Shown one piece after another: positions 1 through 8,305 of a DNA stretch of 64,000 bases (its first letter is position 1; every line of letters starts with the position of its first letter). Below the pieces are notes generated by a model, which was given only the letters and a program-made list of their open reading frames with translations, was not told the DNA's origin and ran no database searches. Source of the stretch: CAWCWN01 sp963799245 (GTDB lineage Bacteria; Chloroflexota; Ktedonobacteria; Ktedonobacterales; Ktedonobacteraceae); NCBI GenBank assembly GCA_963799245.1, contig CAWCWN010000003.1:930001-994000 (forward strand), written 5' to 3'. The position numbers and the translations under genes are program-made.

Positions 1-2283
1 GTCCCCGCCCAGGATAGGGGGCGTGGATGCCGTTACGTTGGTGAGCAGGACGCTCGCGTCAGCGGCATAACCTGAGAAGTAGATCAGGTCGGGCTTCATG
101 CTCTCAGCCTGCTGCAGCAAGCCCGGCAGAGCAGCATGGCCCGCAGGGCCCACCGTATACTGCTTGGTGGCGATGATATGGTTGCCATCAGCCTCGAACT
201 TCTGTGAGAAGTCAGCCGCCAGGCTCTGACTATAAGGATCGCCGTTATCTACAAAGAGCACCACATTTCTAGCGTGCAGCGTCTGTTCAGCATAGATGGC
301 CCCGGCCACTCCCTGAACTTTATTGGCAGGCGCGACACGGAAGAAGTAAGGTGAAGATGCCGTCAGCGAGTCATCAGATGCCGTCTGCGAGACCATGGGG
401 ATATGCGCCCGCGTTAACACATCGATCGCCGCCTCCGTATGCGAGCTAAAGGGCCAGCCCATCACTCCCACAAAGGTGGGATCATGCTGGGCTAACAGGA
501 CTATCTGCTGGGCGACCGTCGTGGCGTAGGCTTTATTATTGCCAGAATTGGCGACCAGGATACGCACCAGCGTACCGTTTGGCAGCAAGTTGCCATTATT
601 GTATGTCGCCTGGGCGACATACGCGCCCTGCAGGTCGTCGGCACCAACCCCGGCATTTTCGCCCGTCATCACCGTTCCTACTACAAGCGTGATATACGGG
701 ATGTTTGAGCTGTTATGCAGGCTCAATACTCGCTGATCCTCCAGGTAAATGAGCGATTCGGCATCCCGCGAGTCGCTGTTGAGAGCTGAACGCCAGTACG
801 CTTGCGCGCTCACGGTGTCACCCTGCTGGAGGGCCTTAGCGGCCTGCGTTTTGAAGGGGCCGCCCGGGCCATCGACGGCGAAGGCCACCCTGCCATCGCT
901 GATGCCGATGCTTTCACCATCGGGCGCCCTGGTGACCCCAATGCCATTCGCGGGCAGGCCGGCCGTACTCACCGCTGTCGTACCTGCAGTGGGGGTACTT
1001 GACTGGCTGGTCGAGCCCTTCCCAAGCGTGGTAGTGATCAAGAGAACCGCTCCGATCAACGCGATGACCAGGAGCAAAAGCAGCAGGTTGCGTATAAAAT
1101 TGTTCCTGACTTGCTGCCGCGCGCGGGGCGCGCTGGCGGCAGGCGGGTTGCCTGCGCGAGCCAGTGGTCCTGGCGCAGCCACATACGCCGGCGGTGGAGC
1201 AATATTCTGCTGCCTTTGAGGCGGCTGATAGGGAGACGGCGGGGTCGACGCAGCGCTGGCAGGGTTCTGCCCCACTGCCGCCATCGGCCCTGACGTGCCC
1301 AGGATATAGCTGCTGTTATCCGAGACGCCAAAGCGTTTGAGCAAGAGATCATCAATATCCTGCTTCATGGCTGCCGCGCTCTGGTAGCGCTGAGCAGGAT
1401 CGTTGTTGAGCGCACGCGTCAGAATCCGTTCGATTCCGGGAGAAAGCTGGGAATTCAACGTCCGCACCGCTGGATAGGTAAAGGGTGGGTGATTGCGTGG
1501 ATCGCGATTGGTCAACAGGTGATGCATTGTGGCGGCCAGCGCATAGAGATCCGAGCGAGGATCTGCGTTGCCCTGGTACTGCTCAGGAGGCGCATAGCCC
1601 GGGGTGCCAAGAGCAGACGTCTGTTTGCGCTGGGCGTTGCGGGTAACTTCCGCACGGGCAATGCCAAAATCAACCAGGTGGGCGCGCTTATCTTTATTGC
1701 CGATGATGATGTTGGCCGGCTTGATATCTCTATGCACAATGGGGGGCGTCTCCTGCGCCAGGTAGTCGAGAATGTCGAGTATTTGCGAGGCATAGCTCAG
1801 GACATCGCGCTCCTTCATGGGCGCGTTGAGACGGTCTATGCGCTCTTCCAGGTTCTCTCCCTCCACACACTCCTGGACCATGAAGTAGCGCGAGCCCTCC
1901 TGGAAGTGGTCCGTCACATTTGGAATGAGGGGGTGATCGAGATGGGCCAGGGTTGCGACCTCGCGCTTGAAGTTGCGCACATCTTCTTGCAGCCTGGCCG
2001 GATCGGTATTATCCGAGATCAACTCCTTGATGACCACAGGCTTACTATCCAGGCGCAGGTCCGTCGCCAGCAATGCTGCGCCCATACCCCCCTGCCCAAG
2101 AACTTTTTTGATGACGTAACGCCCACCTTGTACCCGCGAGCCGGGCGTCAGTGAACGCGAGTTGGGGTTCGCCCTGGCGGCGGAAACCGCAGTAGTCGTA
2201 GCAGCCTGATTGAGAGGCCTGCCACAGCTGTTACAAAAACGCACCCCATCACGATTTTCTGCGTTACAATATGGGCATTCCAT
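1..2283 (-). CDS. Zinc-ribbon Ser/Thr kinase fused to LivK-like binding domain (3' end outside window)
   Basis: Membrane sensor kinase read from ATG at 2283; the C-terminus runs off position 1, so about 761 residues are seen. Order: a double CxxC zinc ribbon (residues ~3-21, CPYC...CNSC); a protein kinase domain (~46-310) with glycine loop GQGGMG, an IKE lysine motif, catalytic HRDIKPAN (~181) and DFGIAR (~200); a Pro/Gln/Ala-rich linker; one transmembrane helix (~388-412); a short TPR-like helical stretch (~460-520); and from ~530 a type-1 periplasmic binding fold of the branched-chain amino-acid receptor family (motifs such as GDPYSQSLAADF). The kinase should be cytoplasmic and the binding domain outside, so the likely role is ligand-controlled Ser/Thr phosphorylation. 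Kinase identity is firm; the ligand is unknown. Confidence 0.9.
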   Translation of the reverse strand, partial: MECPYCNAENRDGVRFCNSCGRPLNQAATTTAVSAARANPNSRSLTPGSRVQGGRYVIKKVLGQGGMGAALLATDLRLDSKPVVIKELISDNTDPARLQEDVRNFKREVATLAHLDHPLIPNVTDHFQEGSRYFMVQECVEGENLEERIDRLNAPMKERDVLSYASQILDILDYLAQETPPIVHRDIKPANIIIGNKDKRAHLVDFGIARAEVTRNAQRKQTSALGTPGYAPPEQYQGNADPRSDLYALAATMHHLLTNRDPRNHPPFTYPAVRTLNSQLSPGIERILTRALNNDPAQRYQSAAAMKQDIDDLLLKRFGVSDNSSYILGTSGPMAAVGQNPASAASTPPSPYQPPQRQQNIAPPPAYVAAPGPLARAGNPPAASAPRARQQVRNNFIRNLLLLLLVIALIGAVLLITTTLGKGSTSQSSTPTAGTTAVSTAGLPANGIGVTRAPDGESIGISDGRVAFAVDGPGGPFKTQAAKALQQGDTVSAQAYWRSALNSDSRDAESLIYLEDQRVLSLHNSSNIPYITLVVGTVMTGENAGVGADDLQGAYVAQATYNNGNLLPNGTLVRILVANSGNNKAYATTVAQQIVLLAQHDPTFVGVMGWPFSSHTEAAIDVLTRAHIPMVSQTASDDSLTASSPYFFRVAPANKVQGVAGAIYAEQTLHARNVVLFVDNGDPYSQSLAADFSQKFEADGNHIIATKQYTVGPAGHAALPGLLQQAESMKPDLIYFSGYAADASVLLTNVTASTPPILGGD

Positions 2284-2486
2284 ACCTTATTGCCTGCCTT
2301 CTCAGATGCAAACTTGAGCCTGGTGCTTTTTGACCGATCACCTATCTCAGCAGATTATACTTGGTTTCCTGAAAAGAGTCGAGAGCCTATAGAACATCTT
2401 TTACCTAAACACCCACGGAGATGCCTTAACCCTATTCCCTACTAAGAATGTACGTAAAGGTGAGACGAAAGTTCAATGGGAGGTAA

Positions 2487-2528
2487 GCCGGGGGGGAGAG
2501 GTCCTTTGCGGAACCTCTCCCCCCCGGC
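2487..2528. terminator. Strong GC-rich hairpin
   Basis: Inverted repeat with arms CCGGGGGGGAGAGGT(T)CC and its complement around a short TTTGC loop. It lies just downstream of the stop of the minus-strand gene ending at 2552, so it probably ends that transcript. There is no long T-tract. Confidence 0.6.
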
Positions 2529-2551
2529 GGCTGGTGGTATGTGAAAGTCAG

Positions 2552-3004
2552 CTAAAGATGCTGGTAGCGCAGCGAGATAATACCAGGAGCAAAGTGATTG
2601 GCCTTTTGCAGGTACTCCTGCTCATTCGCCTCAATCATCAGCTTGTGCATGACAACGACATCCCCATCCGGTAGAGGTTCGGCGGGTTGCAGGCAGAGCT
2701 CCATCACCGCACAGCCACGCTCGAAGACCTTGACCAGGCCCCCTGAGCCGGGGATACGATAGATGCGGTTGTCGAAGGTCGGGCTGGGTATCTCGAGATA
2801 GCCAAATTTGATAAGCTGCTGATACTGGTTCTCTGATAACATTTCGCGCAGCAAAACCTTGGCGCGACTCTCAGCAGAGAGGTGGTCGCTAACACTGTCT
2901 TTCAAGCGGCCAACACTACCATCGGGGGATTGCGAAAGGTAGTAGATTGCTAGCAATAGAAACAGCAGCCAGATGCCTAGAAAGAGACTCAACGTTTCTA
3001 GCAT
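2552..3004 (-). CDS. Small membrane-anchored protein of unknown function
   Basis: A 150-residue protein with one N-terminal hydrophobic helix (~residues 5-24), then a soluble, charged domain of about 120 residues containing a QYQQLIKFGYLEIPSP stretch. I do not recognise the family. The N-terminal helix with few basic residues before it could be an uncleaved signal anchor. The gene stands alone, between the sensor kinase and the PAS kinase and in the same direction, and is followed by a strong hairpin. Coding is supported by a reasonable start (GGAGTGAACTGGCT before the ATG) and normal composition. Nothing shows what it does. Confidence 0.65.
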   Translation of the reverse strand: MLETLSLFLGIWLLFLLLAIYYLSQSPDGSVGRLKDSVSDHLSAESRAKVLLREMLSENQYQQLIKFGYLEIPSPTFDNRIYRIPGSGGLVKVFERGCAVMELCLQPAEPLPDGDVVVMHKLMIEANEQEYLQKANHFAPGIISLRYQHL

Positions 3005-3179
3005 AGCCAGTTCACTCCTTGGCTATTTGGGCTCGACAATCCGGCCCTACTCTGAAATACCAGCAACACGCTAATTCGATTATACCATATGAGGTGGGAG
3101 GGTGCTAGATTTGTGGTGAAAAAAGAGATCAAAGTGCTCGTTCATCGTATACATTGGCATAAAGAGATGTTTGCAATAC

Positions 3180-4289
3180 TTACGACAGCACACACGGCAA
3201 CAGGCATGTAAAGGTGCTACCCTGGCCAGGAGTGCTCGCGGCCATAACCCGACCACCATGCAGCTCAACGATTATTTTGACGATCGCGAGCCCCAGGCCC
3301 TGCCCGCAAGAACGACCAGCCGCAGAGGAGTGGCGCTCAAAGGCGTACTGCAGGGCCTCAGCGGATATACCGCTGCCAGTATCACTTACCTGCAGTCTCA
3401 GGCATTTTTGAGCCGTCGTAGGCGACGCCTGTTCAGCAGTGGTGTGATCAGCAACAACAAGCGTGGCGGAAATCGTGATCCGTTCCCCGCGAGGTGTTGT
3501 GCGCAGTGCATTACCGACAAGGTTGCGTAGCACCTGCTGCATGCGCACCGCATCGACGTACAGCAGAGGGAGATCTCCTGGAACGGCAACATCGAGCGTA
3601 ACGGCATGGTCGGCAATAGTTAATTCCAGTTCTTCGAGAGCAGCGCTAATAAGCTCGTGCAGGTCCGCCAAGTCGCGCTTTAAACGCAGTTGCGCGGCAT
3701 CGGCTTTTGCGATAAATAACAGGTCTTCCAGCAGCGCATAGAGGTGCTCACTACTGGCACGCGCGCGCTGCACAAAATCGCGCTGTTGCTCATTAAGCTC
3801 ACCCCCCAGACCCATAAGGGCAAGGTCAAGGTAACCATGCATGGTGTTTAGTGGGGAGCGCAATTCATGCGCGATCCACGCGAGATAGCTGCTCTGCCCC
3901 TGCTGCAAAGTCCGGACGGCGGTCACATCGCGCGCGATGACCAGGGACAACGCTTCAACGCCGCCAGAGACAGGGGTAATGCTCAGGCCTAGAGCACGAG
4001 CTGAGCCATTGATAGTGCAGTCAAACTCCCTGTAAGCCAGAGCCTGCTGCTCCTGTAGCGCCTGCGTAATGCTGCAGGCAGCGGCGCCCGCACTGCCCTG
4101 CGCATCCTGGGGGGCGAACAATTTCACGGCCCGCATGCCAACTACCTGCTCCGGCTTTTTATCAAAGAGGGAGGCAAAAGCGGAGTTGACCTCTACAAAG
4201 CTTGTATCGGGAGCGACTATGGCCATACCCTCCAGACTGGATGCGAGGATAGCGCGGTACAGGGCAGTTACAGAAGAATTGGCGGTCAT
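3180..4289 (-). CDS. PAS-domain sensor histidine kinase, no transmembrane segment
   Basis: Two-component sensor kinase of 369 residues. An N-terminal PAS domain (~10-120, with FVEVNSAF and the usual PAS ending ending near IARDVT) precedes a HisKA dimerisation domain with phospho-acceptor His141 in AHELRSPLNTMHGY, and an HATPase_c domain with N-box (LRNLVGNALRTTP), G1 (DTGSGI) and G2 (GQGLGLAIV). No hydrophobic helix is visible, so it should be cytosolic and sense an internal cue. It lies 118 bp downstream of the HAMP kinase and OmpR-type regulator on the same strand and may be a second input to that regulator; the pairing is inferred from position only. Confidence 0.9.
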   Translation of the reverse strand: MTANSSVTALYRAILASSLEGMAIVAPDTSFVEVNSAFASLFDKKPEQVVGMRAVKLFAPQDAQGSAGAAACSITQALQEQQALAYREFDCTINGSARALGLSITPVSGGVEALSLVIARDVTAVRTLQQGQSSYLAWIAHELRSPLNTMHGYLDLALMGLGGELNEQQRDFVQRARASSEHLYALLEDLLFIAKADAAQLRLKRDLADLHELISAALEELELTIADHAVTLDVAVPGDLPLLYVDAVRMQQVLRNLVGNALRTTPRGERITISATLVVADHTTAEQASPTTAQKCLRLQVSDTGSGISAEALQYAFERHSSAAGRSCGQGLGLAIVKIIVELHGGRVMAASTPGQGSTFTCLLPCVLS

Positions 4290-4407
4290 AGATGTCCTCT
4301 AATTGCTATTATCTGGTTGTATGGCGCTTCATTGCTGAACTTCTTATGAGGCAAGTATAGCATCGGCAGGCCGCGACGTCGAACTGGTAAGCAAGATGGG
4401 CTAGGAG

Positions 4408-6000
4408 CTAGGTAGGAGCTGTGGGGGCCGCTGAGGCGATTGGCCTGGTAATGGCGCCGCTGATCGACGAGGGCAGTGAGACATCCAGCGGCAGGGTAAA
4501 GACAAAGCGCGCGCCGCTCCTGGGGGCGTTTTCAGCCCAGATTATCCCGCCATGCGCCTCGATAATGGCGCGTACGATAGCCAGCCCCAGGCCGCTGCCG
4601 CCGGTAATAGCCTGACGCGAGGCGTCGGCACGATAAAAGCGCTCAAAGACACGCGGCAAAGCCTCTGAGGGAATGCCTTCACCGCTATCGGCCACCGCTA
4701 CTTCCAGGTAGCCATTGCGCGGGACGGCATTGATCGTCAACGTCCCTCCCGGAGGTGTATGACGAAGGGCGTTATCACAGAGATTTGAGAAGACGCGTGT
4801 CAGCATATCGGGATCGGCATAGGCGATAGGCAGATTGTACGCAATGCCATTGACCGGTTCAACGTTCGCGCGTTCGAACTCGGTAACCAGCGTGGCCAGC
4901 ACTTCATCGATAAGGGTGGCCAGGCGCACGGCCCTCAATTGCGGTTGGATGGCACCAGCCTCAACCTTTGCCATCATATGCAGGTCTTTGACCAGGCGGC
5001 GCAAACGCAGAGTTTCACGCACAATGATGCGCCCTGTGGCCTCATAATCTTCCCGATTCTGGTTGACACCGTCCACCAGCGAATCGCCTAAACCGGCAAT
5101 AGCTGTCAAGGGGGAGGCCAGATCATGCGTAATGTTCATGATCAGTTCACGCCGCCAGAGCTCCTGGCGGCGTAACTCGTTGACATCACCGGCAAGCTTG
5201 GCAGCCATCTCATTAAAGGTGTTGGCAAGCTCTTCCAGCTCGCCATGCGCATTTACGCGCACCTGCGCGCTATAGTCCCCTCGTGCCAGCACCTGGGTCG
5301 CCTCGGTCAGCTTGGCCAGGGGGCGCGTAATTGTGCGGGCGAAGAGAATAGCGGCCAGCACGGCCAGCACAGCTATGGCAATGGAAGCGAACAGGACATA
5401 TTGACCCACTGCGGCAATAAACGGGGGAACTGTATTCTCTGCCGCTGAACGGGGAGTTGCAACCAGCACCCCCACAACCGCTATGCCCGCCTGCCCCCCG
5501 GCGAAGATCGGCACAACAATGAAGGGATGGGCCAGGGAAAGCGGGCCGCCTAGCTCACCCGTCGCGGTGACACCCTGCTGACCGCTTGCAATAGCATTCG
5601 AGAGGCCCGCAAAATAACCTGTATGCAGATTAGGATCGGCCAGAGCCGCGGCAAAGGCCGAAAATGTGCTCAGGCCGCGCCCCAGATGAGGATAGACCGT
5701 TGTATTGCGGTGATTGAGCACTACCACAAGAAACTGCTCACCCTGGAAGCTCTGCTCGAGCACATTGGGAAAGGTTACCCTGGCGGCCTTGATCAGGATA
5801 TGTTCCTGCGTATAGTTCGCGCCTATGCGCTGCGCACTGTCAACAGCAAAGCTATTCAAGCGGTTGCTCTCATCGATACCATAATAGTGCACTATTCCCA
5901 GGAGCGCCGAGAGGGCCAGTAGTGTCGTTACAAGCAGCACTAGAAGCATTGAACCCAATACCAGGCGCCATCGTATGCTCTGCCACCAGCGTATCTGCAT
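4408..6000 (-). CDS. Membrane sensor histidine kinase with HAMP domain
   Basis: A 530-residue transmembrane kinase. A first helix (~12-36) and a second (~200-222) bracket an extracytoplasmic sensor domain of about 160 residues. A HAMP linker follows (~218-272), then HisKA with phospho-acceptor His292 (NITHDLASPLTAIAG), an N-box (NLCDNALRHTPPGG), G1 (DSGEGIP) and G2 (GGSGLGLAIVRAI). This is the classic EnvZ/PhoR-type layout. Its start lies 9 bp downstream of the stop of the OmpR-type response regulator at 6010-6750, so they form a cognate pair in one operon. The unusual reading is DLASPL where most members have ELRTPL; it keeps the histidine intact. The stimulus is unknown. Confidence 0.94.
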   Translation of the reverse strand: MQIRWWQSIRWRLVLGSMLLVLLVTTLLALSALLGIVHYYGIDESNRLNSFAVDSAQRIGANYTQEHILIKAARVTFPNVLEQSFQGEQFLVVVLNHRNTTVYPHLGRGLSTFSAFAAALADPNLHTGYFAGLSNAIASGQQGVTATGELGGPLSLAHPFIVVPIFAGGQAGIAVVGVLVATPRSAAENTVPPFIAAVGQYVLFASIAIAVLAVLAAILFARTITRPLAKLTEATQVLARGDYSAQVRVNAHGELEELANTFNEMAAKLAGDVNELRRQELWRRELIMNITHDLASPLTAIAGLGDSLVDGVNQNREDYEATGRIIVRETLRLRRLVKDLHMMAKVEAGAIQPQLRAVRLATLIDEVLATLVTEFERANVEPVNGIAYNLPIAYADPDMLTRVFSNLCDNALRHTPPGGTLTINAVPRNGYLEVAVADSGEGIPSEALPRVFERFYRADASRQAITGGSGLGLAIVRAIIEAHGGIIWAENAPRSGARFVFTLPLDVSLPSSISGAITRPIASAAPTAPT

Positions 6001-6009
6001 GACTTTCCC

Positions 6010-6750
6010 CTATGCCTGTGATGCTGGCGTTTTTGACTTGACTTCAAAGCGATAGCCTACACGCCAGACGGTTGTAATATAGCGCTGCTCGGTATTTGCC
6101 TCCAGCTTCTTGCGTAAGGCGCTGATGTGGACATCAATCGTATGCCCATCACCGAGGTAGTCATAGCCCCAGACTTTGTTCATCAATATTTCGCGCGTAA
6201 AGACGCGGCCAGGGGCCTGCGCCAATAACGTCAACAGGTCAAATTCGGTGGGGGTAAGCGCCACTTCAATGCCTTTGACCTCGACCCTCCGCGCCGGTAC
6301 ATCGATGCTCAGGCCAGAGAAGCGCAGAACCCCCGCGCCAGCCGTGGGCGTGGCTGGCGCGGTCGGACTCTCGGAGGTGCTGGCCAGCGTGAATCTACGC
6401 AAGATGGCGCGAACTCTACTGACAAGTTCGCGCGGGCTAAAAGGTTTGACCAGGTAGTCATCGGCGCCCAATTCCAGGCCGGCAATGCGATCATCCTCGC
6501 TGCTGCGCGCAGTCAACATGAGGATTGGCGTTTTTGACCACTGGCGCATACGTCGGCAAACCTCAAAGCCATCGATTGCTGGCAGCATAATATCCAGCAC
6601 GACCAGGTCGGGGTGCTCACGCGCATGCAGCGCCAGCCCATCAGCCCCATCCTTGGCTACAACAACCTCATAACCCGCGTCCCTTAGATAAAGATTGAGC
6701 AGGTGAATAATGCCTTCTTCGTCTTCAATAATAAGAACTTTTTGAGCCAT
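6010..6750 (-). CDS. OmpR/PhoB-family response regulator
   Basis: DNA-binding response regulator of 246 residues. The receiver domain has the acidic pair (EDEE, residues 9-12), phospho-acceptor Asp53 in VLDIMLP, the switch Thr/Ser in MLTARS and the conserved Lys in LVKPF. A Ser/Thr/Pro/Ala-rich linker (~125-143) leads to a C-terminal winged-helix domain ending in the typical TTVWRVGYRFE. It is the first gene of a three-gene two-component cluster on the minus strand. Two direct AAATCTTGA repeats with 11-bp period lie about 100 bp upstream (6850-6869), the usual geometry for an OmpR-family dimer, which suggests autoregulation. Confidence 0.95.
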   Translation of the reverse strand: MAQKVLIIEDEEGIIHLLNLYLRDAGYEVVVAKDGADGLALHAREHPDLVVLDIMLPAIDGFEVCRRMRQWSKTPILMLTARSSEDDRIAGLELGADDYLVKPFSPRELVSRVRAILRRFTLASTSESPTAPATPTAGAGVLRFSGLSIDVPARRVEVKGIEVALTPTEFDLLTLLAQAPGRVFTREILMNKVWGYDYLGDGHTIDVHISALRKKLEANTEQRYITTVWRVGYRFEVKSKTPASQA

Positions 6751-7046
6751 TTAGCATTCTCCGACATATGCAGCATTTCATTTGTACTAATAGTAGCATA
6801 TGCCGGTACCCTGCAGGAACCGCAAAAAGCCCCTCCCACGTCTATTGTTAAATCTTGAGCAAATCTTGAATTTTACCTCACACATTCTTCATATTTGGTG
6901 GGTATGCTATATACGTAATATAGCAGCGTGCTCGGCGTCTTTACAGAACTTGCGCCGCTGTTGCCGCCGAAGGTCGCGCATGAGCGAGATCGAGGAGAAG
7001 TCAGGGTTGCTCAGATACCCCCTTCCTTCTTCTCTCTCGTGCTACT
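6751..7046. other. Regulatory intergenic region of the two-component operon
   Basis: AT-rich, no coding potential seen. It holds the AAATCTTGA direct repeat (6850-6869) and a short palindrome GCTATAT-ACGTA-ATATAGC at about 6905-6923 that could sit near the promoter. No clear -35/-10 pair was assigned. Confidence 0.5.
6850..6869. promoter_or_regulatory. Direct repeat, likely OmpR-type regulator site
   Basis: AAATCTTGA occurs at 6850-6858 and 6861-6869, an exact 11-bp period. OmpR/PhoB-family dimers bind head-to-tail repeats at this spacing. The site lies 100 bp before the start of the response regulator at 6750. Binding is inferred. Confidence 0.5.
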
Positions 7047-7091
7047 GAAAGGGTAAGCATGGTCTGTCTGGTAGACCATGCCTACCCTTTC
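7047..7091. terminator. Intrinsic-type hairpin
   Basis: Inverted repeat AAAGGGTA(A)GCATGGTCT / AGACCATGC(C)TACCCTTT around CTGTCTGGT... It overlaps the stop codon of the epimerase gene (7082-7084) and should end the minus-strand DUF402-epimerase transcript. Confidence 0.6.
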
Positions 7092-7504
7092 TCGTCGGGG
7101 CCGCGCTGCAGGAGTTCCAGCAGGACACCCGCGGTGCCTTTGGGATGGAGGAAAATGGCGCGGCCTTCGGCGGCAATATGCGGCTCCTTATCCAGGACGG
7201 GCGCGCCTCGCGCCTGCATATCTGCCAGCGCGTCCGCGATATTCTCCACTTCCAGGCAGATATGGTGCAGACCCTCTCCGCGCTGAGCTAAATACCGGGC
7301 CAGGCTGGAAGTGGTGGTGGTCGGCTCGATCAATTCAAGCTCGCTGCCCCCCGGACCACCCAGCGGCAAAAAGGCGATACGCACCTGCTCCGTCGGCACC
7401 TCTTTTATCTCGCTCGGCGTTAAACCCAGCGTGTCGCGATAGAAGAGCAGGGCCTGTTCGATATCCCGCACAATGATGGCAACGTGATCAATGCGTTTGG
7501 GCAT
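7082..7504 (-). CDS. mce: Methylmalonyl-CoA epimerase
   Basis: Vicinal-oxygen-chelate (glyoxalase fold) enzyme of 140 residues that interconverts the (R) and (S) forms of methylmalonyl-CoA, in propionate and odd-chain/branched amino acid breakdown. Visible: the N-terminal IDHVAIIVRD metal-ligand His, a second His in GLHHICLEV, and the C-terminal Glu in VLLEL. Length fits the family. An ATG at 7513 directly abuts the Shine-Dalgarno AAAGGAGG; the ATG at 7504 is 9 nt after it and is preferred. The start is 16 bp after the DUF402 gene stop, so they are co-transcribed. A lactoylglutathione lyase relative is the alternative, but the sequence fits epimerase better. Confidence 0.88.
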   Translation of the reverse strand: MPKRIDHVAIIVRDIEQALLFYRDTLGLTPSEIKEVPTEQVRIAFLPLGGPGGSELELIEPTTTTSSLARYLAQRGEGLHHICLEVENIADALADMQARGAPVLDKEPHIAAEGRAIFLHPKGTAGVLLELLQRGPDEKG

Positions 7505-7519
7505 AACTTCCATCCTCCT

Positions 7520-8080
7520 TTAGCTCTTTTCACACTTCGAGAGGTGAAAGTCTGTTTGACGGAGCAGGTGAGGGACGCTCGCAAAAAGGCCGACGCTGAG
7601 CTGAATGGAGCTGGTAACGGCGCGCAGGGCTTTCAGGGCGCCGCTGCGGGTCTCTTCACTATAACGAAGGAGCTCCGCCATCTGCTCAAATTCTGCCTGG
7701 GTCAACACCTCATAGGTCTGGTCCGCCTTGACCAGGACGCTTAAATCGAGATCGACGTAAGATAATCGTTCTAAGCCGAAAAGCGCAGGCTGAATTATCG
7801 AAGCATACGTATGTCTCAGCACATGTTCATCATAAAAAGCGCTAAAGGCATACCAGCGCTCGGGCCAGAAAAATTGTATACAGTTATAGCGTAATTGGCG
7901 TGTCTGGGTTGACCAATGCATGGGCGTGCCAGCCGGCAGCCAGAGGCGAATACAATCGCCAGAAACATCTGTCAACTTTTCAGTACTGAGTCGCGTATCT
8001 TCATCTAAGCGATAGGCCTGCCACGACCCTCGTATCAACTGATCATAGCTATGACTCTCAACCCGAAAGTCTGGTTGCAT
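7520..8080 (-). CDS. DUF402-family protein
   Basis: A 186-residue protein with the DUF402 core: a WYAFSAFYDEH stretch, then a YVDLDLSVLVK strand and a VLTQAEFEQM helix, the acidic pattern typical of this family. Some DUF402 proteins are nucleoside tri/diphosphatases or RNA-associated; here the substrate cannot be assigned. The expected second acidic cluster is partly changed, since family members often have DxDEFE where this has TQAEFEQ. GGGAGACC lies 8 nt before the ATG. It is the upstream gene of a two-gene unit with methylmalonyl-CoA epimerase. Confidence 0.7.
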   Translation of the reverse strand: MQPDFRVESHSYDQLIRGSWQAYRLDEDTRLSTEKLTDVSGDCIRLWLPAGTPMHWSTQTRQLRYNCIQFFWPERWYAFSAFYDEHVLRHTYASIIQPALFGLERLSYVDLDLSVLVKADQTYEVLTQAEFEQMAELLRYSEETRSGALKALRAVTSSIQLSVGLFASVPHLLRQTDFHLSKCEKS

Positions 8081-8305
8081 GATTGGTCTCCCTTCCCTCA
8101 GATCCCATAATACGCAAATTCGCCAGGGTCGTCAAGAGCAACATCAATAGTCCCATGCTCACGCCAAGCCGGCCTCAGTCCACTACTAACTACGCAAATT
8201 CGTTACTCAAACTCTCGTTCTACTGTGTTGTACAATGAAGAAAAAGTAAGAGGAAGACTTTTTAAACCCATTTCTCAGCCGAGCACCGGTATAGCTATTC
8301 CTGCG

